Below are positions 1 to 9,915 of a DNA stretch of 64,000 nucleotides, piece after piece. The notes below the pieces were generated by a model. The model did not search any database, had not been told where the DNA came from, and worked only from the letters and a program-made list of their open reading frames with translations. The stretch covers positions 1 to 64,000 of the forward strand of contig JAMYHX010000162.1 in assembly GCA_025529335.1 (NCBI GenBank). The letters are read 5' to 3'. Positions within the stretch are counted from its first letter, which is position 1; each line of letters begins with the position of its first letter. A program made the translations under genes and the position numbers. This DNA is from Rhizopus sp. PT2906. Taxonomy: Eukaryota > Mucoromycota > Mucoromycetes > Mucorales > Rhizopodaceae.

Positions 1-1206
1 TTGCTCACTCACATGCATCTACCACGAGAGAATCTTTCTAATCCAATAGTGAAAGAATTTTGTCAGCGATTACCAGAATTTACTAAATTAACACACTTGA
101 CTACCAATGATGCGAACCTCCGTTGGCCACTCATGGATTATGATGAAATACTCCAGTTTTGTCCTAACTTAATACATTTAAAGATAACTTCGTTCTTTAA
201 GGATAGAGCACCGCCATCCACCTCGTATATATTATCTTTACAGCCATACAAAAATATTAGGGCTTTACACTTGTGTTTTCTATATTCCAAACCTACTGCT
301 GAATATATCATACGCAAGTTTCCCAATGTTCAGAGCTTGAAATTGGAACCTGGTCATTATTCTTCTTTTGATCCTAGACGTACATTGGAAGACTATTATG
401 CTAGTATCGACGATATTTTTATGAAATATCCAAGCTTAGTGCAAAGGAATGAAATCAATAGCATGGAATCATTTTGCTTCCTTGAAGCATATCTAAAATT
501 CATATCCAACATATACGTTTATTTTGAAACTAAGCAATGTTTGCGTCCACAGCTCGTACTGCAACAGACAAAAATGGCATGTATGTGTTTCGATATATGT
601 GATTCGACTAAAATGATACTCGTAGATATACCCAAAAGATAGCCGCACAATATCACAAGTTTTACCTTGAACTTCGAGTTTAAAAGTAGTGAAAGCACTT
701 CATGGATTGAACACATTTTCATTACCTGTACGCAAATGAAGATGTTCCACTACTTGACGAGTGCCCATTTCCGTTCGCCATCAAAAGCTGCAATAGATGC
801 GAATGTGCCTTTGAATTCGACACTTGGAGCTCTTCCATTGAAAGTGTTTACAATAGAAAGAGGGCCACTTGCTACTTATTTACGTCTCTTACTGTCAGTT
901 CGTCATGTAACTATAAACAGTGCTTCCTCCTCTATGGATGAAGTTAAAAGTATAGTGAATATGCTATTGGATTCCTTTAACGATGTGCGTTTGAATACTG
1001 GGTCGCCTCAAAGTCATTACAGCAGTGTAGTAGACGTGTTTGGCAAAAAGGCATTATTGGAAATTTACGATGGTTTGTCAGATAAAACGAGATACTTGGT
1101 AGATATAGAACACGAAAATGGAGCACGTAGGGAATGGATCGAGACAATCAACGAAAATCTTTTGATCAAAATTTCCGTCAAAGTAGGATCGAATTTTCTT
1201 TTATAG
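1..1206 (+). pseudogene. F-box/LRR-type protein with in-frame stop (5' end outside or at window edge)
   Basis: The reading frame is open from the window edge and the first ATG is at 13. A TAG at 640-642 breaks it, and the same frame then stays open to the stop at 1206 with no shift. Both halves carry the leucine-rich pattern of fungal F-box/LRR proteins (for example FCPNLIHLKIT and FPNVQSLKL in the first half, and regularly spaced Leu/Ile/Val in the second). No GT-AG pair of normal length removes the stop, so I read this as one gene of about 400 codons with a nonsense mutation rather than two genes. The F-box itself is not visible and may lie upstream of the window. The LRR-like character is seen; the F-box assignment is inference from how common such proteins are in Mucorales. 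Confidence 0.5.
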
Positions 1207-1663
1207 ACGACTTTTTAGTTATTTGGTACTTTATGAGCCACAATATATTTATTATTGGACTTGTCAATAAAAATATGACACATTGTTAAGAATTTAGACT
1301 TGATTCGCTGGATTTTCTTTTCTTAGTATCATTGGGAGTGTTCAGAAAATGTGAGGATGCGATTATACCAGTCGCATCTTTCCTCTTTTTGTAAGCAGGT
1401 TTACAACCAACTACTATCGATTCTATTCCTTTTCTTCTTATAAGCTCTGTATCAAAATTCAAAGCAACGACGTTTGTAATATAGTCATAGCAAAGGAGAA
1501 ATACACAAATGCGTCTTTATTCGAGAGTATTATTATGAGAATTGAGCATGACGTGTTTTGTGGTCAGCTTGGTAGTGCGCCTTAATAAAACAGTAACTTT
1601 CTCGGAAAGCTTCCGGCAAGTTCGTAAAGTGTAACTCTACGCCCAATCTACGGTTGCACAGCA
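1207..1663. other. intergenic, no gene seen
   Basis: AT-rich spacer holding the 3' end of the LRR gene and the promoter of the following membrane-protein gene. An AATAAA-like string at about 1266 could serve 3' processing. No open frame or RNA gene is apparent. Confidence 0.5.
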
Positions 1664-3992
1664 ATGAAATGCGTTTTTCTTACTTTTCTAGCACGTATTT
1701 CCTTTCTTTCTTTCTTCCTTCTTAATCCATTTCAAGTCATGTCTGGTGGTGAACCCTCTGCTGAACAAGCATCTCCTATACCAAGCAAGACTACTTTAAA
1801 TTCTGCTACGGAACAAACGCGCCTTTTAGACAGTTCAGGCACAAACTATAATTCTGGAAACAGCCAAACGGTGATTACGATGGCAGAACAACCTTATGAG
1901 AACGGGTCAAATAATGCATCACTTTCATCTGGGCAGCCTATTGTTCCTGTTGGTGAGTTGACAGAAAAGATTCAAGATATTCTTGTTTTCAATGAAATCA
2001 AGAAACATCAGTCAATGAATCGAACTGCAAACAGTAAAAATAGAAAGGCTGAAAAAGATAGTGACAGTGACAGTGATAGTGATAGCGATAGCGATAGTGA
2101 TGATGATGATGCTCATCATTTGTTAAAGAAGAAGCTTAGCGAATGGTCCCTTGACCGGAAGCCAGGTACCAGTAAACGTCTTAGGAAAAGGGACATTGCT
2201 TTTGATACACTAAGGTTCGCAACTGACAAATGGAAAATAATGCATGGTTGGTCGCCTAGTCATCATGAGTCTTTATCAGAAGCAAATGAAGTCAAGATTA
2301 CATCGACAAGTGTAAAGCCTGTCGGGCATGGCGCAACCATTCAACATGACAGAGTACAAGAGTATAGCCAACTTCCTTCTTCTGCTGAAAGTATCTTTAA
2401 CGTGGCTAAAAATGCATCAGTTTGTGCTATTTTGGCATTGTTACACGAGCGACGTCAATCCAGTGGTCATTCTACCGAAACAGACATCTTTTTCCAGTCC
2501 CTGGCCCTCACAACGCTTACTCTGGGAATCAAGGCTCAAGGTACCTCAGCTAAGCAAGTTGTCTTGCATGAAATGCTTACTGTTAAATGGCTAAACGGAA
2601 AGTCAGGTAACTAACCATAGTCATCACAGCTACTACTTTATTTCTAATTCATGTCTTTAGCTCTGGAGTGGGCGGTTGAGAATAACTGTCAGTTAATATT
2701 GAGCGACGAGAGAGTTCAGACTGTCATTCAGGTAAGGAATATTTCCTCTCTACAAAAAGAAAGCAACTTTACAACTTTTTCTATTCAAAGGAACTTTGGG
2801 AATCGGGCCCAGATTGGCGTCAAAATCAGAATCATCCTAGTCATATCTGGTTGAAGCCTGGATCAGACGGAACCGCTCGTAAAAGCTTTGCATGGCTTGT
2901 CATCACACGCACGACTACGAACTTCTTGGCTCGCTGGCCAAGTCCACGATATCAAGCTTTTGTCACGTTGTTCTCTGCCTTTGTTTATGTCGGTTTACAT
3001 CTTGCAACTGTGACCAATCTTGATTATACCTCTGACACACCCTTTGCATTTGAGTATGCGTATTATGTCTTTGTAGCATCCGATCTGCTTCTGGAGTTAT
3101 TCGCTTTGCTATCTCATCCCACCATATATCTCAAAAAGCCATCATCTTATCTTTCACTTACAGCAGTCGGCCTCTTGACAGCTTCTGCCGTCACTCGCTT
3201 TGTTGCGCTTGTTATATTTGACAATTTCCTTGATCAACATGCTTTATTAACAACATCCTTCTTCTTATTGATCTTTGCTACGCCATTGATGTTCTTCCGA
3301 CTTCTTAGCTCTTGGTCTGCGGATAGATTATCTTGGAATGTTGCAAAAGCAAATCATATTGTCACTCAATGCATCGTGAACAGCTTATGGGTCTTTGCTC
3401 TCTCTTTATTGGTGATCTTTAGTTTCTGGGTTACTCTTGGAGCCTTACAGTATGATGATATTAAGCCATTGAACATGTTGGGTCTCTTAACCTTGGGTGC
3501 TCTTCAGTAATTAACAAAACAAGGAACGACTGACAAAAGACTAACTTGTATGTATAATTTAGTGCTCCTGAGATAGCTGATACCCTTTATTATCAACCAG
3601 CAACAGCGGGTGCTCTGTTCATTGCGTACTTGTTTATCACGGTTATCTTTTTAGGTTCACTTTTGACTGCATCTTTTTTGAGCACTTTATTGAATGTAAA
3701 CAAGCAAATGGACAGTTTAAAGCGTGAATGGAATATAAAGCGATGCTTGGGTATTAATCCTACACTGAGTATGCTTATTCCAAGTGCTATTGTGGATTTA
3801 CTCTTTGGTTTCTTTCTATTCATTGCCCGTCGTGTATTCAAGTGTCAGCGAGTAACATGGATCGAAAAGGCTCATCAAGTCATTTGGTACATCATTTACT
3901 CACCTATTATTCTACTGGTTGGATTGTATGAACTCGTCATTGTCCTCTTTAAATGGAAATCTGTAAAGATATTTACAAACAGAACGGTTTAA
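1664..3992 (+). CDS. multipass membrane protein, candidate TRP/Yvc1-like cation channel
   Basis: Four exons can be joined in frame: 1664-2606, 2661-2731, 2791-3506 and 3563-3992, giving 719 residues. A second in-frame ATG at 1739 (MSGGEPS) may be the real start, because the first 25 residues are only a hydrophobic stretch preceding a polar region. The N-terminal third is hydrophilic, with an acidic Ser-Asp repeat near residues 130-150. From about residue 280 come several hydrophobic helices, including a W-x5-LGALQ segment split by the last intron, and a C-terminal pair of helices. The order of a long cytosolic N-terminus then about seven or eight membrane segments, and the phrases WNVAKAN and SLWVFAL, remind me of fungal Yvc1-type channels, but this is recollection, not proof. 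It could be another fungal polytopic family. The gene structure is well supported and the function is not. Confidence 0.45.
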
Positions 3993-4011
3993 AAATAAAC
4001 AGTAAAGATTA

Positions 4012-4624
4012 TTAAAGGGTTTTAGGATCTGACTTTTGATCATTAGCAATTATTTCAAGTGACAATTTGATCATCTTTGACATATTCACAAAAGAATCAA
4101 TTCTTTCTATATCGCAAATTGACTTTTGAGCGTCTTGTATGTCCAAATCTGCTGTTTCTACTTGACTGCTTATTTGTTGTATCTTTTTCTTCATTTCTAT
4201 TAATCGAGGTACTTTACGATATATGTGATCTGATACTGTATAAAGTCCAAGTGAACTATTATTGAGTGATAACAAAAATGCATATGTGAACTCATTAAGG
4301 GCTATGGAGGGTTAATAATAATAATAACAAGAATTATGGTGCTTTACCTTGTTGAGACTTGGTTTTCAATATCTTTCGCTTATGTTCGTCGCTTGGGTCC
4401 AGCTTGAGTGAAGAAGCAGTAGACGAAGAAGATGAGGCACTAAACAAGTTGGAACTAGTTATTTTTTTAGCATAGGATGATATCTGGTCCAGTGTGAAAT
4501 TAGTCTCTGACTCAGATGAGCTTGCTGAAGTCCAAGAAGGAGGAATCAAGACTGACAGTGGACGTACTACTGAAAGTGCCAGTTTGCTTTTTTCGGGATT
4601 CTTTGCAGTGCTGTTCTCGGTCAT
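4012..4624 (-). CDS. BORC complex subunit 8 (BORCS8/MEF2BNB)-like protein
   Basis: Two exons, 4624-4348 and 4301-4012, join in frame at a GTAAAG donor and CCATAG acceptor to give 188 residues starting MTENSTAKN. The C-terminal 100 residues match the BORCS8 layout: a short FTYAFLLSLNNSSLGLY stretch aligned to the family's NEPS-ALYRLQEH region, a basic HIYRKVPRL segment aligned to HVRRSLPEL, then a long amphipathic helix. BORC is known to sit on lysosomes, recruit Arl8 and so couple lysosomes to kinesin. The first 90 residues are Ser-rich and probably disordered. The upstream ATG used by a longer open frame (4762) would add a hydrophobic stretch and looks like 5' leader. The similarity is seen by eye from remembered sequence, so a profile search would be the test. 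Confidence 0.55.
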
Positions 4625-4773
4625 ATTGTACAAAACAAAGATAAAAGAAGTGCAAGTCGTAGGAATTATGTGTACCGTGACTGAGTTTTTAGAAGAAATA
4701 GAATAAATATATATTGTGCTATCATCTCTCTTTATTCCGAATAAAGATACACACAGTCTCATCGCACTTTCTA

Positions 4774-5055
4774 CTTTGTCTGATGCTATTACAAAACCAA
4801 ATACAACAGTCGTTCATGTTTGGTGAACTAGTAACCATAGTCAATCGTAATCAAGACCAACCTTCCAATGCAGATAATGTAAATCAAGGCACAGCTAAAA
4901 GAAAGAAAATCACTTGCTGGAATTGTGTGCTGCAAGATGACCATAAGACTCGTAAATGTACAAGCCCGTGTAAATATTGAGATGACAGAGGCAAGGCTGA
5001 CAGAATTGGCGCCATCTGATTCTGTTCAGCAAATTTTGCCGGTAGTAGTTTTCGG
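4774..5055 (+). pseudogene. degenerate zinc-knuckle (CCHC-like) fragment
   Basis: A short open frame contains CWNC-x5-H-x4-C followed by SPCKY, close to the CCHC knuckle of retroelement gag and related nucleic-acid binding proteins (CX2CX4HX4C, here with one extra residue). The frame stops at 4978-4980, but the same frame continues after TGA codons at positions where Cys or Trp would fit, which is the look of a decayed gene. There is no clear start or upstream exon. I treat it as a mobile-element remnant; a degenerate host zinc-finger gene is the alternative. Confidence 0.35.
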
Positions 5056-5315
5056 ATGTCATACCCTTGCGTCTCTTGTAGCACCACTTGGCCATTGCTT
5101 GTAACAAAGGCATGGTTTTTTATTGTCAAGGCCATTATTTGTATAATTGAAAAGAATCTGCAGCGACAGTCGCTTAATTTGATCACTGATTCTTTCATTT
5201 TATTGTCTACTATATCTGTTATGTCTGTAGACAGGTCTTTTCTTGTTATTTTTTTAAAAGATATAGAACAAATTCTATACTCGCATTCTTTTGAGGTGGC
5301 AGTTGATTTCGTTTT

Positions 5316-5596
5316 CTATGATGAAGCTTCTTCTGGAAAAACCAGGTTCTTTTCTTTTAGAACTTCTGCAATTCTTTGAAAGTCTTCTTTGACAAAGTTT
5401 ATCCATAACTGATAGTTTCTTTTTTCTCCGCTCCTTTGCATGTAATCTGCCATTACATTGTTTTCTAGGTCTGCTAACTCTGCTGCCCTCGATAATATTC
5501 CTCTTGGCAAACTACTTGTTTCTTCCAGCTTTGCCTGAAGCTTTCTTAGTTCATTGTCTATTGATACTCTTTTTTTTTTTTTTTTTTTTTTTTCTG
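5316..5596 (-). CDS. short charged open frame, possible retroelement remnant
   Basis: The frame reads from just inside a 20-odd base A-tract (T-tract at 5571-5591 on the plus strand) through SIDNELRKLQAKLEE, then a helical charged segment ending LVFPEEASS at 5316. The first ATG gives about 44 residues less than the open frame. It looks like real helical protein, but no family is recognised. Its position beside an A-tract and a zinc-knuckle remnant on the other strand suggests a rearranged mobile element. Confidence 0.3.
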
Positions 5597-5769
5597 TATT
5601 ATATTCAGGATATTGCTGTTAAGAAAGCTGCTGTGGTATTGTCGATAAATAAATGTCTTGTAACTAGAAAAATTAGAATGTACAAGTAGATGGAATGAGT
5701 CTCTTTGTAGTCATTTATGAACAAAGAAAAGAAAGAGATCCATAGCAAAAAGGAGATTGATCTTTATAT

Positions 5770-6240
5770 GCAAGAATAAATGTTGTCAACCAATTGCATA
5801 TTGTCATCAACTACTACAGACTACAGATGCAATGAATCAGTGTTGTGGGCTTAATATAAGATATTATGTTAATATTTAAAATGACTTTGGATTGTGTATG
5901 AAATACAGTGTTTACTAGACGACAAAGGGTGTAATTTTCTTCTATATAAACGTAGAAATACGATAATAGTGCTACCTGAAGCCAAGAGACTTTATTATGC
6001 AGAGATCAGGACATTACACGGATGTACTGGTAGAGTTTTTCTTAGCCTCAAAAATTCTAGTATTCATCCAATATAAATAGTTCCCCTGGTCAGGATCGTC
6101 AAAGTGGTCAAACAAGAACGGCTCAATGAATCGTATGCAGGGCTCGACTTCGTTGGCATCCTCTTGTATAACAGCCCTGCGTAGTTTCTAAATTAAACCA
6201 TGAATAGCCCTTGGCAAACTTTTGTTCTACATTCATCAAA
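5770..6240 (-). repeat. repeat family R2, copy 1 (degenerate coding element)
   Basis: This stretch aligns by eye with 58766-59230 over nearly its full length and with 7687-7832 over its first 150 bases. Shared landmarks include a TATGTTAATATTTAA-like string, a GACGACA string and a shared AAACGTAGAAATACGA-type string. On the minus strand the copies read as a decayed protein (EQKFAKG here and EQRFTKA in the copy at 59.2 kb), so coding runs right to left. The RPDICITK motif seen in the 58.9 kb copy recalls a repeated gene family of Mucorales genomes, but I cannot name it. The copy is broken by stops and a frameshift. Confidence 0.6.
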
Positions 6241-6408
6241 TCCATTTTCATTAATTCCACTGTAGCTTGGATCCTTGTGAGCTTCTCAGTGTTAAGTTGA
6301 TCAACGATACGCAATAAGGGTATGGCTGTATCCATTGTCATTGGTACAGCTTTGATACTGTGCATATTTTCAATAGAGTAGCTTAAGTGGTTTAGAAAAA
6401 AAGTATTT

Positions 6409-7654
6409 ATTTTCAGCATAAATCAAGAATAAGGCAATAGTAAAAATCATTTCAAAAAACATATTTATTTATTAAAGATTATTCCCAAAAGCCAATGTTT
6501 GCAAAGAAAACCTAAAAGAAAAGAAAAAAAAGTCAGCAACGATGCAAAAAGACTTCTAAAGGTTCTGATTGCTGCTGTGACGACATTCTTCAGGTCGGCC
6601 ATTGACCATCAGAACAGGGACCAGGCACCCATAAAAACCATCAAATACCAGAGCAGCCTGCAAAGACCCGCAGTAGCAGACGTACCGTTGGGGTATGCAT
6701 TAGCTGAGCCTTGTCAATTGTTAACTAGCTTATGTGCCCCACTGCGCCAGCCAGACAGCAGGAAGCATCATCAACAATCTGCCACAGCTGTGATCTCAGA
6801 TAACTAGCTCCCAGCTAACTACTAGCCCCCTGTAAAGATTCCAATCGAATGCACATAACTCTCCTTTTGGCTGCCTGAAAGCCTCCAGTTGAGTGATGAA
6901 ACGAACGACCGTTGTCAGTCCAGGACACGTGTTGAACATCATAGAAAGAGATTGCATAGAGATCCTTGAACACACAATCATCGCCTTGCTGAGTAAGTTT
7001 TATAAAAAAAACTTACATTGACCAAAGAGAACAACCAACGAGAACAACCAACGAGAACAATCAAAAGAGTCACCAAAAGAGCCACCAAAAGAGCCACCAA
7101 AAGAACCACCAAAAGGAACCAAAAGAGTATAAAAAAAAAGTATAAAGAGAAAAGAAAGAGAGAAAAAGGGATGAAAGCAAATTTCTCTCTTTTTATACCC
7201 TTTTCTAAGTTATGTGAAGTTATTGTTTTTAATAAATAAGGTTTTACTCCTTTCAAGAAAATAAGGTTTACATTCACACTTTTGTTTATTTCTCAAGTGT
7301 TTCATGACTCTTTGCCTATCTTTTTTATATTTTTTATATTCATTCAGATTGCTGCTTGAATATATATTTTAATGAAGTTGTTCACTTCTCTTTTTATATA
7401 GTAAAAAGACTAAAAGGCACTAAATTAAATGCATCCTTTGTTTATATCGCGCGCCTTTGGGCTTATTTCCTAGACTTGATCACACACACTATTGTGTTAC
7501 TTTGCCAGACCCTTTTTTTTTTTCTCTTTGACTTTTTGCAAGTAAAGGCTAGATAAATACTATTTTTTAGTAGTTGTTATATGAAGTAATAGTCTTGTAT
7601 AAAGAAATGAAGCAAGTTATGCATAAATCAAAAGATTAGCACACCAAAAATGGT
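6409..7654. repeat. repeat R1, copy A (about 1.25 kb)
   Basis: This is nearly identical to 56283-57543 from a TATTTTCA string on the left to a CACCAAAAATGGT string on the right, with scattered substitutions. The main length difference is in a purine-rich 12-base repeat (unit like ACCAAAAGAGCC) at 7018-7130. Each copy keeps a minus-strand open frame of 61 codons (6796-6981 here) differing at two residues (MIVCSRIS start). Neither end shows TG..CA, and no clear inverted repeats were found, so the class is open: solo LTR, non-autonomous element or segmental duplicate. Repeat status is directly seen; class is not. Confidence 0.85.
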
Positions 7655-7686
7655 CTGAAATAATTGTTTACACTTGTCTGAATTTA

Positions 7687-7832
7687 CAGATACTGAGCAT
7701 CAGCCTTGTGGATTAATATAAGGTACTATGTTAATATTTAAGATAACTCTGGTCTGTGTACAAGATACATATTGTTTATTTGACGACAAAAGGTGTAATC
7801 TTCTTTTGTATAAACGTAGAAATACGACAGCT
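7687..7832. repeat. repeat family R2, truncated copy 2
   Basis: About 146 bases align with the first part of R2 copies at 5800 and 58830 (the TTAATATAAGGTACTATGTT region through AAACGTAGAAATACGACA). Similarity stops abruptly at 7832. It begins only about 33 bases after the right end of R1 copy A. Confidence 0.6.
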
Positions 7833-8576
7833 GCAGATAGAATTATTAAAGTAGTTTCTATACTCTGAATCTTGGCTCGCTTGGTAATTGGTGATTCTTC
7901 GTCATTCAGCTTTTGTTTACCGAGTATTGGAACAGCTATATGAGTAAACGTTGTAAACTTGATTTCCTGTCCTGAATATTACGCATATTACTACTATCCA
8001 AAATCAAGCTTCTTTACCCTTAAAGCCTCATTAATTGCACATACCTTTATTGCATGAACGAAAGAAGATAGCACAATTTGATTATGGACAATGATTTAAC
8101 AGTTTCGTGACTGTTGCTGATTCCTGTCAATAACATCAAGTAAACATTAGGATATCAGAACATCAAGCTGATGCCAATTTCAATAGGCATCTTAATATCA
8201 AGTAGAAAACTAGGCTTGTTACTTTTACTTGTTTATAGCATAATGTACTTATTATGGACAACACTTGGGGATATTGATGCATCAAGTATATTTTCAATTT
8301 TTAATAATTTATCTATCACGTATCCAATTTATCATTATCATTCTTGAGCTTATTTATAAAGGGTAGTGTCCTTATTTGTTATTCGAGGGAGGAGGTAATA
8401 TTGTGGGCTTTTTCGTGCTTATCCATTGTTTGCGTCAGTTAAAAACCATATGTTTGTACATTTTTATTTGATTCAAATAGCTTTGAAATAAGTTGATTGT
8501 ACCTTATCTTTAAGATGATCCCAAAAAAGTTACTCTTACATCAAAACTATAGAGTTTAAAATAAAAGATCCCTTTA
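7833..8576. other. intergenic, no gene seen
   Basis: AT-rich spacer between the repeat island and the 3' end of the thioesterase-like gene. No open frame above background, no clear repeat and no RNA gene was recognised. Confidence 0.4.
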
Positions 8577-9403
8577 TTACAACTTTGCTGACCATGAGTA
8601 CGTATCCTGTACTAATTGATCTAAATTTAACATATTTTGAGCTATTTTCCAATTATGAGCCCTTCTTTCCTCTATTTCACTACTTTCCAAATCATGCCCA
8701 CATAATTCAAACACTTGCTTTGGGAGAACAGTCTTTCCGGACAGTTTTTTAAATACAATCTTACTGAGTGCATAACAAGCAACACTGCCATCATCAAAGA
8801 CAAATCTATGTTGTAGGAAAACCCATTTGTCATTCCAAGTGTAAATACGACTCTCGATGTTAAACTTTGAAAATGGAGGAATTTCCTTCTTGAAGAGAGT
8901 CAAGACGCCTGCATTATGAGCGAATATATGGTGATTTGGTTCCATCATGACTTTAGGCATAACTGTATACAAGATATGGATTCGGCTAAAGTCAAGTAAT
9001 TTGTTGTACATGCTTTTAAGGCGGTCAGTCATGTGACACTTGTAATATGTTCCTTATTTTACCTATTGTTCTATTACGTGAGATTGAATGATTAAAAATA
9101 GCAATTATTTAAACTCTATAATAGATTACCATATGTTGATTATAGTCTATATCATCCAAATAGCATCGATGGCTTTGAGATACAACAGTGAATAAATCTA
9201 ATAAGTATTGAGCATGATTTACTTTTTATAATATTTGCTTGTCTACCATCAGGTTGTAAATTGTTTGCCTTTGCTCTCTTTATAAGTGTTCTCAATAACA
9301 GCCATGAACGCACTGTATAAGCAAATGGTAACGACTTTAAGTGTGTAATGATTAGTAGTCCAATTGGTATACTTCCAATCATCAGAGCCTTCGTGTTGTT
9401 CAT
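8577..9403 (-). CDS. THEM6-like thioesterase-fold protein (4HBT_2 type)
   Basis: Three exons, 9403-9247, 9197-9130 and 9038-8577, give 228 residues with consistent phases; the vertebrate family member is about 208. An N-terminal hydrophobic segment (GSIPIGLLIIT) is followed by the hot-dog domain. The family landmark LDDIDYNQHM, matching the D-x-N-x-H-M pattern of the THEM6 group, appears only after splicing, which supports both introns. Later KFNIESRIYTWNDKWVFL fits the central beta strands. Hot-dog thioesterases hydrolyse acyl-CoA or acyl-ACP thioesters, but members of this subgroup have no settled substrate. The product is probably membrane-tethered by its N-terminus. The only weak point is the very 5' exon, where other donors are possible. 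Confidence 0.7.
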
Positions 9404-9915
9404 GGTTGGCTAAAAGAAAAGAGAAAGAAAGAGAGAAAGAGAGAGACAGATAGAGAGAGAGAAAAAAGGAGAAAAGTATAGAAGCGGTGATTTAATTGTG
9501 TTTTTTTTCACTTGCATGATGGGTTGCCACCTTGTCCCTTCCTACTTGTTGTACACGAAGGAGAGAGAAACAGAAAAGTAAAGACAGGAAGGCTACTTCT
9601 TAATAATGTTATCATATATTAAAATTTGTTGTATTCTTAACCTGCCTCAATCACGTTATTTTTGGACCTTGTTAGATAACAATTGGATATCTGAAAAAGT
9701 AGCAACCAAGTTAACTTGGAGCAGATGCATGTGATACATCCTTCTCTTAATAAGTCAGTTAAAAGCGCTACACTGCATTGCCCTCACCTATCCAAGCAAT
9801 TGTTAGATAAAGGTAATTGACCAATCATTTTGCAGGCAATAGCAAAGCCACCTGGATAACCTTTAATTTTACCTTTTTTTTCCTGTAGATCTCCTCTTTT
9901 TTACAACTTTGAACG
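9404..9915. promoter_or_regulatory. divergent intergenic region with GA-rich tract
   Basis: Spacer of 512 bases between the divergent thioesterase-like and NOC4 genes, so it must hold both promoters. A GA-rich tract (repeated GAGA units, 9415-9475) lies just upstream of the thioesterase-like start, and a T-rich run (9868-9902) precedes the NOC4 ATG. No motif is specific enough to name. Confidence 0.45.

Noticed and set aside
1664..1738. Hydrophobic first 25 residues of the membrane protein as a signal peptide
   Set aside because: The following 280 residues are acidic and disordered as in a cytosolic tail, and an in-frame ATG at 1739 offers a better start; left open, not claimed.
6499..6807. 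102-codon plus-strand open frame in R1
   Set aside because: Copy B carries frame-breaking differences in the same stretch, whereas the minus-strand 61-codon frame is kept, so the plus frame is probably not coding.
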